Source: Paracoccaceae bacterium (GTDB taxonomy: Bacteria > Pseudomonadota > Alphaproteobacteria > Rhodobacterales > Rhodobacteraceae). Taken from it: 10,785 bases of DNA. The DNA is taken from contig WTGT01000257.1 of assembly GCA_011523445.1 (NCBI GenBank), forward strand, positions 5,047 to 15,831. The letters run 5' to 3'. A model generated the notes under the pieces. That model searched no databases. It was not told where the DNA came from and saw only the letters and a list, made by a program, of their open reading frames with translations. Both the position numbers and the translations under genes were made by a program. This document shows positions 1-7,002 of this stretch, one piece after another; position 1 is the first letter of the stretch, and each line of letters opens with the position of its first letter.

Positions 1-136
1 CATCGCCATGATCATCCTCACCCTCATGGTCTTCTTCCCTAGCATCGGCCTCATCACCATGATCATCCTCTTCTTCGTGATGGCCCTCTTCCTCGTTTTC
101 ATCCTCATCGCCATGATCATCCTCACCCTCATGGTC
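1..136. repeat. In-frame direct repeats encoding the His/Asp/Glu-rich loop of ZnuA
   Basis: An exact 31-bp unit at 1-31 recurs at 106-136, exactly 105 bp (35 codons) apart, so both copies are read in the same frame of znuA and encode DHEGEDDHGD. A diverged third copy starts near 52 and gives EDDHGDEA. The array begins at or beyond the left edge, so its full length is unknown. This is coding repeat, not CRISPR: there are no uniform spacers and the frame stays open. Confidence 0.85.
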
Positions 137-568
137 ATCTTCAAATAAGGAACCGGGGTCTCTTATCGGTAAAAGTGAACCTTCAACTTCCTCTAAAAGT
201 GAAATCGCTATGGTACCGGGTGGCAATTCATCAAAAAATTTCTCTAGGGAGGGTATGACCGCAGGTCCAGACCAGAAAATTATATCTGCTTCCGATATCA
301 TCCTAGCTTCTGAGGGGCGTATGATATAATCGTGTGGAGAAACATTTCTGGAGGCAATCAGTGCAGAAGTACCAAGATCACCCAAAACCATGCTTACCAG
401 TGATTGTACAGGTTTAATGTCAGAAACGATATTTAATGATTCAGCTTTTGCAGTTGGTAAAAACGAAAACGAAAACAAAAACAGAATAATCGTATAGAAA
501 AATCGTCTGATTGAAATAGAAAACTGTCCTGTTTTCCTTCCAAAATAATTTAATTTAGTTAGGTTCAT
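1..568 (-). CDS. znuA: Zinc ABC transporter periplasmic binding protein ZnuA (5' part, runs off left edge)
   Basis: This is the N-terminal 189 residues of the periplasmic zinc-binding protein that delivers Zn2+ to the ZnuB permease; the C-terminal part lies outside the window. Residues 1-42 form a signal peptide (basic start, hydrophobic stretch ILFLFSFSFL, AKA before the likely cut). The mature start reads SDIKPVQSLVSMVLGD, then SPHDYIIRPSEARMISEADI and FWSGP, which match the opening of ZnuA-family proteins. H79 in SPHDY is the expected first zinc-ligand histidine. From residue 143 to the edge runs an acidic, His-rich loop (7 His in about 47 residues, DDH repeated), in the place where ZnuA proteins carry such a loop. 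The ATG start is supported by AGGA seven bases upstream. It is divergent from znuB. The family is clear; only the missing C-terminus limits certainty. Confidence 0.93.
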   Translation of the reverse strand, partial: MNLTKLNYFGRKTGQFSISIRRFFYTIILFLFSFSFLPTAKAESLNIVSDIKPVQSLVSMVLGDLGTSALIASRNVSPHDYIIRPSEARMISEADIIFWSGPAVIPSLEKFFDELPPGTIAISLLEEVEGSLLPIRDPGSLFEDDHEGEDDHGDEDENEEEGHHEEEDDHGDEADAREEDHEGEDDHGD

Positions 569-575
569 TTAAGGA

Positions 576-579
576 TCCT
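576..579 (-). promoter_or_regulatory. Ribosome binding site of znuA
   Basis: AGGA on the minus strand, seven bases before the ATG at 568, fixes the znuA start in a gene that runs off the window. It lies within the palindrome AAGGATCCTT (571-580). Confidence 0.6.
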
Positions 580-594
580 TTTTTGAAAGTTTGG

Positions 595-609
595 TGATTA
601 AATTAATCA
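595..609. promoter_or_regulatory. 15-bp perfect palindrome between znuA and znuB, candidate Zur-type operator
   Basis: TGATTAAATTAATCA is a perfect dyad (7+1+7) in the 161-bp divergent promoter region. On the plus strand it falls between a possible -35 (TTGGTG, 591-596) and a possible -10 (TAATTT, 615-620), a position where a bound repressor would block znuB transcription. Znu genes are usually repressed by the Fur-family regulator Zur when zinc is plentiful. The sequence does not closely match the Zur boxes I know, and AT-rich DNA gives chance palindromes, so the assignment is inference. Confidence 0.35.
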
Positions 610-729
610 GCCCGTAATTTTAATGATTAGGATACCAAAGGGAAATAATATCCGTAAATAATTGAAAAAATATTGGGGTGCATAAGTTGATTTTTGGTTT
701 TTCAAGAAAAAAAATTTGGAATAAAACAC

Positions 730-1557
730 ATGCTAGATGATTTTGTCGTAAGGTCTACTTTGGCTGGGTTGGCAGTTGCTCTGGCTGCAAGTCCATTGGG
801 GTGCTTTGTGGTGTGGCGAAAGATGTCATATTATGGAGATGCGACCTCCCATTCAGCTATTTTGGGTATTTCACTTTCACTGTATTTCAGTATTTCAATT
901 TTTCTGGGTGTGTTCTTGATGGCTTTACTAGCCTCCCTAGTGGTAACACTTTTTGTTAACAGGTATTATAGTGCGGATACAATCTTGGGAGTATTTTCTC
1001 ATTCTACTCTGGCATTCGGGCTAATTGCCGTTAACGTTCTGCCTGCCCAAAACGTTAATATTGAATCCTATTTGTTTGGTCAATTGTTGGCCGTTACCAA
1101 AGTTGATTTGGTTTATATCTGGAGCGGTGCAATAACAATTCTTGGATTAATTTTATACCGATGGAAAAAACTTTTGATTTCCACGGTAAGTGAAGATTTA
1201 ACAATAGCTTCAGGTTTGAATCCCAAATGGGAACAATGGATATTAAATCTAGGATTAGCCATTTTGGTTGCAGTTGCTGTCAAGGTGGTTGGAATATTAT
1301 TGGTAACCGCAATGATGATAATCCCTCCTGCCGCAGCACGACCTTTAGTCCGTCAACCTGTTGCGATGGTATTAATCTCAACAGTTTTCGGATGTCTTTC
1401 GGTTATTTTGGGACTCTTGGTTTCTCTGTATATTGATACACCAACAGGACCTTCAATTATTTCCGTTGCAGCAACAATTTTTATTTTAAGCTGGATTGGG
1501 GTTTTATTGTACAGGGGGACAAGATTAACCATGATAATCAAACCAGACAAAACATGA
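730..1557 (+). CDS. znuB: Zinc ABC transporter permease ZnuB
   Basis: This is the inner-membrane permease of the ZnuABC zinc importer (ABC-3 family), 275 residues from the ATG at 730, close to the usual 260-280. Alternating hydrophobic segments suggest about eight membrane spans. Family stretches are visible: WRKMSYYGDATSHSAILG (29-46), SYLFGQLLAV, VGILLVTAMMIIPPAAAR, and DTPTGPSI near the end. An in-frame TTG at 694 would add 12 residues, but the ATG fits better: a GGA lies nine bases upstream and the product then begins like other ZnuB proteins. The gene diverges from znuA. No znuC lies between the two, although an ATPase is needed for transport, and the next gene downstream is convergent and unrelated. 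ZnuC must therefore come from elsewhere, perhaps beyond the left edge. A related Mn/Fe permease is less likely given the ZnuA neighbour. Confidence 0.93.
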   Translation: MLDDFVVRSTLAGLAVALAASPLGCFVVWRKMSYYGDATSHSAILGISLSLYFSISIFLGVFLMALLASLVVTLFVNRYYSADTILGVFSHSTLAFGLIAVNVLPAQNVNIESYLFGQLLAVTKVDLVYIWSGAITILGLILYRWKKLLISTVSEDLTIASGLNPKWEQWILNLGLAILVAVAVKVVGILLVTAMMIIPPAAARPLVRQPVAMVLISTVFGCLSVILGLLVSLYIDTPTGPSIISVAATIFILSWIGVLLYRGTRLTMIIKPDKT

Positions 1558-1635
1558 AAAGATAACCAATACTAATATCAAAATGTAAGTTTTGGTTAGT
1601 GGAATGAATTTTAAGAAAAATACTTTAGGATAATC

Positions 1636-2793
1636 CTAATTGTCTATTGATCTGGCAATGAGTTCCTTCATTATTTCATTTGAACCACCATAAATCATTT
1701 GGACACGAGAATCAGCATACAGACGTGCAATTGGGTAATCCAGTATATAACCATAACCACCATGTAATTGTAAGCACTCATTGATAATTTGGTTTTGAGT
1801 TTCACTACCCCAATATTTCACCATGGAAGCAGTGGCAGCATCAAGCTTATTGTTTTCTATTCTTTGAATGCAATCATTGACAAAGGTCCGCAGGAGCTCA
1901 GCCTTGGTTTTTGCTTCAGCCAATTTAAACCTGGTATTTTGAAGATCCATCAAACGTTTGCCAAAGGCTTTTCGTTCCTGCACATAGCTAATGGTCTGTT
2001 CAAGGGCAAAATCTATAGTTCCCAAGGCAGTGATACCGATAAGGAGTCGCTCCCAAGGTAATTGCTTCATCAGTTGATAAAACCCTTGCCCTTCTTCTTC
2101 ACCCAACAAATTGGTTCTGGGAGCCATTACATTGTCAAAGAACAGTTCTGCCGTATCATTTCCCCTTTGCCCCAGTTTGTTCATTCTTGGCCCTCGCCTA
2201 AATCCTTCCAGATCTCGGGTATCAACAAGAATCAATGATACACCCTTGGCTCCTTTCGATGCTTCCGTTTTGGCTGTCAAAATAATCAAATCGGCTGATC
2301 CGCCATTGGTTATGAATGTTTTGGACCCATTGATAAGGTAATGATTTCCTTTCTTCTCCGCTTGGGTTTGAATGGACTGAACATCGGAACCGCAACCAGG
2401 TTCAGTCATTGCAAGCGCCCCGATTGACTCGCCGGAAACCAATTGTGGCAACCAGTAAGCTTTTTGCTCATGTGAACCGTATTTTATCAGGTAATGGATG
2501 ACAATGGACTGGATACCATAACCCCAACTGCCATCCCCGATTTTTCCCTGTTCGTAAAGGGCAATGGAATCAAAGCCGTAAGAACCACCACTGCCCTCAT
2601 ACTCCTCAGGTACTGAACCACCCATTATGCCTATTTCACCAGCTTTTTTCCAAAAATCCCGGTCCACCATGCCTTCGGTATCGAACCTTTGCATATTGGG
2701 TACCAAGTGATCTGCATAGAATCGCTTGACGGAATCTGAAAACATGGAATGTTCTTCCTGATTCCAGGTAGAGGTTTGGGTAAATAGTGTCAT
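1636..2793 (-). CDS. Acyl-CoA dehydrogenase
   Basis: This FAD-dependent enzyme of 385 residues, the normal family length, oxidises an acyl-CoA to the 2-enoyl-CoA and passes electrons to electron-transfer flavoprotein. The first family signature is AMTEPGCGSDVQS (128-140). The second runs through QLHGGYGYILDYPIARLYAD (342-361). Near the C-terminus YGGSNEIM (368-375) has Gly where medium- and short-chain enzymes carry the catalytic Glu (YEGT). The base is probably E248 in PWERLL, the position used by isovaleryl-CoA and long-chain dehydrogenases. The start at 2793 keeps the first helix (WNQEEHSMFSDSVKRF) although no clear ribosome site precedes it; the internal Met17 would cut this helix. It lies 45 bp downstream of the Rieske oxygenase gene on the same strand, so the two are probably cotranscribed. 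The acyl substrate cannot be told from the sequence. Confidence 0.93.
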   Translation of the reverse strand: MTLFTQTSTWNQEEHSMFSDSVKRFYADHLVPNMQRFDTEGMVDRDFWKKAGEIGIMGGSVPEEYEGSGGSYGFDSIALYEQGKIGDGSWGYGIQSIVIHYLIKYGSHEQKAYWLPQLVSGESIGALAMTEPGCGSDVQSIQTQAEKKGNHYLINGSKTFITNGGSADLIILTAKTEASKGAKGVSLILVDTRDLEGFRRGPRMNKLGQRGNDTAELFFDNVMAPRTNLLGEEEGQGFYQLMKQLPWERLLIGITALGTIDFALEQTISYVQERKAFGKRLMDLQNTRFKLAEAKTKAELLRTFVNDCIQRIENNKLDAATASMVKYWGSETQNQIINECLQLHGGYGYILDYPIARLYADSRVQMIYGGSNEIMKELIARSIDN

Positions 2794-2838
2794 GATTTTA
2801 CAGTTGATTTTCTTAAGTGGGATTGCTTCTTGCCAAAA

Positions 2839-3975
2839 TCAGGCTGGTACCTTGTTGGAAATGTATTGGGCAAACTCGTAATTGGGTCTTTCCAAATGTG
2901 AAAGTGGGCCGGGATTGGGAAAATTCGAGAGCATGCCGGCATAAACCCTTTCGGTACATCCCTTGTCCTCATCGTTAACCTCATCCAGCAGAACTCGCAA
3001 TTCCTCAAAGTGTTTCTGACTCTCCACACTTGAGGCAAATTCCTTGGCCATGCCACCGCCAAAATAGATTTTTACCCTGCCTGGAGCCAAGGGATAGAGA
3101 GACAGGTACCAGAAATATCCTGGGGTCAGGGTGATTAACCAGCTAGGATAGATGGCAAGCAGGTAGGTCATATACCTTCGTTCTCCTTGCAAAGCTGTAT
3201 TATCGGGGTGAGCAACGGAAAGGGTGAAATCTTCTTCCTTCTGCAACGTATGATAGTTGAATGCTTCAAATCCTTCGGGGCATTCGACATCGTCCACTTT
3301 CGAGACACCTCCGATCGTAGCAGCATGGCAAACCGGAAGATGGTAACTCTCCATGAAATTCTCGGCAAGAACCTTCCAATTCGTATTCCATTCAAAGGTT
3401 TCAAAGAAGGCCTGTTCATAGTTTCCCATATCAAAGTCGGCCACCATGGATTCTATCTTGTCCAGTTTTTGGGCGACCGGTTCTACATCGGGATTGAGGG
3501 AAACAAGGACCCATCCCAACCATTCTTCGCATCTAATTTGTGAGAGCCCCATTTTCTTTCGATCGAAAACCTTGTTCCTTGTCATGGCAGGTGCACCACG
3601 CAAGCTGCCATCAATGTTATAGGTCCAGCCGTGATAAGGGCATACTATTCTTTTAGTATTACCGCTCCCTTCGAGAAGCTTGGACATTCGGTGCCTGCAA
3701 ACATTGGCCATGGCACGCAATTTGCCGTCCTGATCCCTGATTACAGTGATTGGTTGTCCCGCAAGTTCTAGCGTGAAAAAGTCTCCCACGTTTGGAAGAC
3801 CATCAGCCCGACCAGCACAAAACCATTCCTTGGCAAAAATGTTGGATATTTCCCTGTCAAGGAAGTCTTGTGAGGTATAAACGCTTTTTGGCATGGCATG
3901 GGCAGATTCAAATGGCTGAAATGCTATTTCCCGTAACTCTTTTGCCGGATCAAGAGATGCTTCAACTATTTCCAT
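2839..3975 (-). CDS. Rieske non-heme iron oxygenase, alpha (catalytic) subunit
   Basis: This soluble oxygenase component of 378 residues uses O2 and electrons from a separate reductase, which is not in this window. The Rieske [2Fe-2S] site is C93-x-H95 and C112-x2-H115 (CRH...CPYHGW). The catalytic iron site is H212 and H217 in ENFMESYHLPVCH, with D337 (NDED) as the likely third ligand. The residue three before H212, which bridges the two metal centres and is Asp in naphthalene-type dioxygenases, is Glu here (E209). Carnitine monooxygenase CntA has Glu in the same place and a similar length (about 370), so a quaternary ammonium substrate (carnitine, betaine or similar) is a fair inference; an aromatic acid is not excluded. 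The ATG has GGAG seven bases upstream. The gene heads a likely operon with the acyl-CoA dehydrogenase. No small beta subunit is present. Confidence 0.92.
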   Translation of the reverse strand: MEIVEASLDPAKELREIAFQPFESAHAMPKSVYTSQDFLDREISNIFAKEWFCAGRADGLPNVGDFFTLELAGQPITVIRDQDGKLRAMANVCRHRMSKLLEGSGNTKRIVCPYHGWTYNIDGSLRGAPAMTRNKVFDRKKMGLSQIRCEEWLGWVLVSLNPDVEPVAQKLDKIESMVADFDMGNYEQAFFETFEWNTNWKVLAENFMESYHLPVCHAATIGGVSKVDDVECPEGFEAFNYHTLQKEEDFTLSVAHPDNTALQGERRYMTYLLAIYPSWLITLTPGYFWYLSLYPLAPGRVKIYFGGGMAKEFASSVESQKHFEELRVLLDEVNDEDKGCTERVYAGMLSNFPNPGPLSHLERPNYEFAQYISNKVPA

Positions 3976-3980
3976 ATCGT

Positions 3981-3986
3981 TTCTCC
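3981..3986 (-). promoter_or_regulatory. Ribosome binding site of the Rieske oxygenase gene
   Basis: GGAGAA on the minus strand, with GGAG seven bases before the ATG at 3975, is the best Shine-Dalgarno match among the minus-strand genes here and fixes the start. Confidence 0.65.
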
Positions 3987-4004
3987 AAGTAAGGCTTAAA
4001 GCCT

Positions 4005-4038
4005 ATAATCATGGTAGTAAAACAGTTATCATGATTAT
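4005..4038. promoter_or_regulatory. Inverted repeat upstream of the Rieske/acyl-CoA dehydrogenase operon, candidate operator
   Basis: ATAATCATG (4005-4013) and CATGATTAT (4030-4038) are a perfect 9-bp inverted repeat with a 16-bp spacer, 30 to 63 bases upstream of the oxygenase start. A second small dyad, AGGCTT-A-AAGCCT (3992-4004), lies between it and the ribosome site. Half-sites about 25 bp apart on centre suit a dimeric or tetrameric regulator, but no regulator gene is in the window and no promoter hexamers are convincing. Candidate only. Confidence 0.35.
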
Positions 4039-4161
4039 TTAAATTGGGTAATATCAAACTCTTTTTCCATATCATTAGTTCAAAAAAATCAAACTGCAAT
4101 TTTTTCATTCATTTCATCAGGTACAAATTTAGCAAAATGGCCTCGAAATTTTAACCATGAA

Positions 4162-6000
4162 TTATGTTAATGGCCAAATGTAGGGTATCAAGAAACTGGC
4201 AACCAGACCGATGATAATATTCAGGGGTAAACCTATTTTCAGGTAATCCTTGAAATCATAGCCGCCTGGTGCATAAACCAGCGTATTGGTTTGATAGCCA
4301 ATCGGTGTTGCAAAACTGGCTGAAGCAGAAATCATGACTGCTACAACCAAGGCCCTGGGATCAATTCCCAAATTCACTCCAACCCCTATTGCAATTGGAG
4401 TAACAATGATTGCAACAGCATTGTTGGAAACCATTTCGGTCAGTATCGAAGTGATGATGTAGATAAACCAAACTATGAAAAACGGATGAAGGCCAACCAT
4501 CAATGGGCTGATAATGCCATCAAGCATTTCTACTGCTCCCGATAATTCCATTGCCTTTCCAATACCCAGCATGGACCAGATTAAAACCATCAACTTGCCA
4601 TCAGCAAATGAAAAGGCATCTTCAGCTTCAATGCATTTTGTAATTAAAACTACTGCGACACCAAGGATACCCAAGAGAGCTATAGGAGCTATACCCAAGG
4701 TAGCCAGAATCACGATTACAGTCAAGGTTGCAATGGCAATGGGTGCCTTGTTTCTTCGATAGGGTAAAGTTGAGGGTTTGGTAATTTCAATCAGCTTTTG
4801 ATCCTTGGACATTCGGTTCATGTCTTCAATGGCACCTTCAATCAAAAGTGTATCACCTACCCTGAGTTCAACATCAGAAAATTCCGTGAGATGTTTTGCG
4901 GCATGTCGGTGCAAGGCAATGGGATAAATGTTGTAATTCTGTTGAAGATTCAATTCGCCCAACGTCTTGCCTATCATGCGACATCCTGGTGAAATCAAAG
5001 CCTCAAGTGTCTGAGATTGTTTGGATGATACCTTTCTGATTGAAGATTGGATATCATCCACATTATTTTCAGAAGATGAGACACTCTCGTTTTTTTCGGA
5101 AGCTTTCATTAAATTTCCAACCCCGAATACCTCATCCAATTCCGTTGCTTGGGTTCGTAATACCAATCTGTCTCCAGCCTGTAATTCCAGGGTTTGGATT
5201 TGTGGCTTAAGGGAGGTCTGATCACGAATTATATCAACAATTCTGATACCCCGTTTTCGGAAGAAATCGGCTTTGCTTCCGATTTGACCTATCAAGGGAC
5301 TGTCGTCGGGCAGTATTACTTCCACGAAAAACTTCATGGTGGTTCTATCGCGTAAAAGTTCAGATAAAGATTCCCGATCGGGTAACAGTCTTGGGGCAAA
5401 TATCAGTAAATATACGAAACCTGTTGCTACGAGTACCACGGCCAATGGGGTTATTTCAAAGAGAGTAAACGGTTCCAATCCATTTTCCCGTGCAACTCCA
5501 TCTACAAGAAGGTTGGTTGAAGTACCAATCAAGGTACAGATCCCACCCAATATCGAGACATATGAAAGTGGTATCAGCAACTTGGAGGAGGAAGTTCCCA
5601 GTTCCTTGGCAACCTGTATAACGATCGGAATCATCATTACGACAACCGGGGTGTTGTTCATGAATGCTGAAGCAAATACAACCAGACAGGCAAGTAATCC
5701 GATTGTTAATCCAGGGTGTTTCTTTCCTCCCCTAAGAATAATAAATGTAACTGAGGACAACGCCCCGGTACGTACCAATGCACCAGACAGGATGAACATT
5801 GCAAAGATAGTCCATGGTGCAGGGTTCGAAAAAACCTGTAGGGCTTCATCAAATGGGAGAATCCCCAACACAAGAAGGACAGAGGCGCCTCCCAGGGCAG
5901 TTACCTCGACAGGTAGATACTGCTTTACGAAAAGTACAAACATGCCTATCACGACACATCCGACTACAAGAGGAGATCCGTAGATTGTTATGAGTTCCAT
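4162..6000 (-). CDS. SLC13/DASS-family anion transporter with two RCK_C (TrkA_C) domains
   Basis: This inner-membrane, probably ion-coupled, secondary transporter of 612 residues matches the SLC13 subgroup that carries cytosolic regulatory domains. The first membrane half (about 5-205) contains NNTPVV (115-120) and GTSTNLL (159-165). Two RCK_C/TrkA_C-like domains follow (about 222-292 and 328-405), each ending in a LxxGDxLxxxG/R-type turn (LQAGDRLVLR, LRVGDTLLIE), joined by a polar Ser/Asn/Glu-rich linker (about 297-330). The second membrane half (about 417-610) has SNNAVA (525-530) and QTNTLVY (570-576). The paired Asn-Asn/Asn-Thr motifs are the inverted-repeat substrate and sodium sites of this family. 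Substrates in the family include sulfate, dicarboxylates and sulfonates, and the sequence does not choose between them. It lies between iolB and the Rieske gene on the same strand with gaps of 132 and 186 bp, so it may be its own transcript. The start has only a weak ribosome site. Confidence 0.9.
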   Translation of the reverse strand: MELITIYGSPLVVGCVVIGMFVLFVKQYLPVEVTALGGASVLLVLGILPFDEALQVFSNPAPWTIFAMFILSGALVRTGALSSVTFIILRGGKKHPGLTIGLLACLVVFASAFMNNTPVVVMMIPIVIQVAKELGTSSSKLLIPLSYVSILGGICTLIGTSTNLLVDGVARENGLEPFTLFEITPLAVVLVATGFVYLLIFAPRLLPDRESLSELLRDRTTMKFFVEVILPDDSPLIGQIGSKADFFRKRGIRIVDIIRDQTSLKPQIQTLELQAGDRLVLRTQATELDEVFGVGNLMKASEKNESVSSSENNVDDIQSSIRKVSSKQSQTLEALISPGCRMIGKTLGELNLQQNYNIYPIALHRHAAKHLTEFSDVELRVGDTLLIEGAIEDMNRMSKDQKLIEITKPSTLPYRRNKAPIAIATLTVIVILATLGIAPIALLGILGVAVVLITKCIEAEDAFSFADGKLMVLIWSMLGIGKAMELSGAVEMLDGIISPLMVGLHPFFIVWFIYIITSILTEMVSNNAVAIIVTPIAIGVGVNLGIDPRALVVAVMISASASFATPIGYQTNTLVYAPGGYDFKDYLKIGLPLNIIIGLVASFLIPYIWPLT

Positions 6001-6059
6001 CCGTTATCGCCAATTCAATCACACCTGCCAAGTTGGCTTGATTATATTCAATTTATGTT

Positions 6060-6119
6060 TCAATCAAAGAGTTTTGCCAGAACTTCTAGGGGTACCATAA
6101 CTTCAAATGTTTTGATTGA
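6060..6119. repeat. 9-bp inverted repeat in the gap between iolB and the SLC13 transporter gene
   Basis: TCAATCAAA (6060-6068) and TTTGATTGA (6111-6119) are perfect inverted copies 42 bp apart, within the 132-bp gap after iolB. The loop is too long for a standard terminator. They may be paired regulator sites for the transporter gene. A small dyad GCCAA-G-TTGGC (6027-6037) lies between them and the transporter start. Function is unknown. Confidence 0.3.
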
Positions 6120-6132
6120 TCTTGTTATCCTG

Positions 6133-6948
6133 TCACTTGTCCGGATCAAAATCATAAAGCCATTCGTGATCCGGTGAATTGGCAAACCGCCATTTGCGAA
6201 TTGGACCGGCCATGACATTCAGATAGTACATTTCGTAACCAAAAGGTGTTCCACAAGGGTGATGTCCCTTGGGAACAAGAACCACATCGTGGTTTTTGAC
6301 ACATATGGTTTCATCAAGTTCTCCATCATCGGTAAAAACCCTTTGAAATCCGAATCCCTGCGGTGGATTCAGACGATGGTAGTAGGTTTCTTCAAGGTAT
6401 GTAATGTTTGGATAGTCATCGACATCATGCCTGTGAGGAGGATAGGAAGACCAATTACCTTGAGGTGTAAAGACTTCAGTCACCAGCAAACTGTCTGCTT
6501 CATCCTGGTCCTCCATGGCAATGTTATTGATTTTCCTGAGGTTGGAACCCTTGCCTCTCTCCAACTGTATGACATCATTCGGGCCTATGACCTTGGGTTT
6601 TCGGTCTTTTTTTCCGGGTGCAAGGCAAATTCCTATGACACAATCGGTTTCTGCCAAACCCTGCCATTCATGGTTGGGAGGGATGTATAATGAGTAGGGT
6701 GGCTTTTTTTCAAAGACATCCATTCGATCCCCAATGACACCGAAAGTGGGGAATCCATCAACTTCCAGTTCGATTTTCCCTTCAATGACAACAATTATGG
6801 CTTCGTTACTCTTGGTTTCTTCGTGAACTTTGTCTCCCTTTTTCAGATTGTACACACCAAATCCAACATATTTCCAATTGGCGGTGGATTGTGAAATGTC
6901 ATGAATTTTGCTTTGACCGATTTTGGGTCTTCTAAGTAGGTGTGACAT
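6133..6948 (-). CDS. iolB: 5-deoxy-glucuronate isomerase IolB
   Basis: IolB converts 5-deoxy-D-glucuronate to 5-dehydro-2-deoxy-D-gluconate, the step before IolC in myo-inositol breakdown, in the cytosol. The 271-residue product has the usual family length and two cupin halves. The second half has the metal-binding cluster: H172 and H174 in PPHRHD, E186/E187 in LEETYYHRLNPPQGFGFQ, and the His pair 229-230 in VLVPKGHHP, followed by YYLNVMAGP and RKWRF. These blocks are characteristic of IolB. The ATG at 6948 is preferred over an in-frame TTG at 6963 because AGGGA lies six bases before the ATG. It follows iolC by 54 bp on the same strand, so the two are likely cotranscribed and supply consecutive enzymes, though gene order is the reverse of reaction order. 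Confidence 0.95.
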   Translation of the reverse strand: MSHLLRRPKIGQSKIHDISQSTANWKYVGFGVYNLKKGDKVHEETKSNEAIIVVIEGKIELEVDGFPTFGVIGDRMDVFEKKPPYSLYIPPNHEWQGLAETDCVIGICLAPGKKDRKPKVIGPNDVIQLERGKGSNLRKINNIAMEDQDEADSLLVTEVFTPQGNWSSYPPHRHDVDDYPNITYLEETYYHRLNPPQGFGFQRVFTDDGELDETICVKNHDVVLVPKGHHPCGTPFGYEMYYLNVMAGPIRKWRFANSPDHEWLYDFDPDK

Positions 6949-6953
6949 ACGTG

Positions 6954-6959
6954 TTCCCT
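6954..6959 (-). promoter_or_regulatory. Ribosome binding site that decides the iolB start
   Basis: AGGGAA on the minus strand, with the AGGGA core six bases before the ATG at 6948, favours this ATG over the upstream in-frame TTG at 6963, which would overlap the site. Confidence 0.6.
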
Positions 6960-7002
6960 GCAATTATTTTTTATTCCCTAGGATTCATGATTGATCATTA
7001 TT

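Noticed and set aside
1..139. Repeated units at the left edge that could be taken for a CRISPR or non-coding tandem array
   Set aside because: The frame is open across the repeats and continuous with a ZnuA N-terminus; copies are unevenly spaced and encode the His-rich loop.
694..729. TTG start extending ZnuB by 12 residues
   Set aside because: The ATG at 730 has an upstream GGA and gives the normal family N-terminus; the extension (VFQEKKFGIKH) has no ZnuB likeness.
1563..1638. Possible bidirectional terminator between znuB and the acyl-CoA dehydrogenase gene
   Set aside because: TAACCAA/TTGGTTA (1563-1569, 1592-1598) has a 22-base loop and TAGGATAATCCTA (1626-1638) only a short stem; neither is followed by a clear T-run in the right place.
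2790..3062. 90-codon minus-strand frame spanning the Rieske/ACAD junction
   Set aside because: It overlaps the end of the Rieske gene in another frame and carries no recognisable motif.
5336..5983. 215-codon open frame on the plus strand inside the SLC13 transporter gene
   Set aside because: It is antisense to a gene with clear family motifs, has no recognisable domain, and its composition follows that of the opposite strand.
6259..6690. 143-codon open frame on the plus strand antisense to iolB
   Set aside because: IolB motifs on the other strand are unmistakable and this frame has no recognisable domain.
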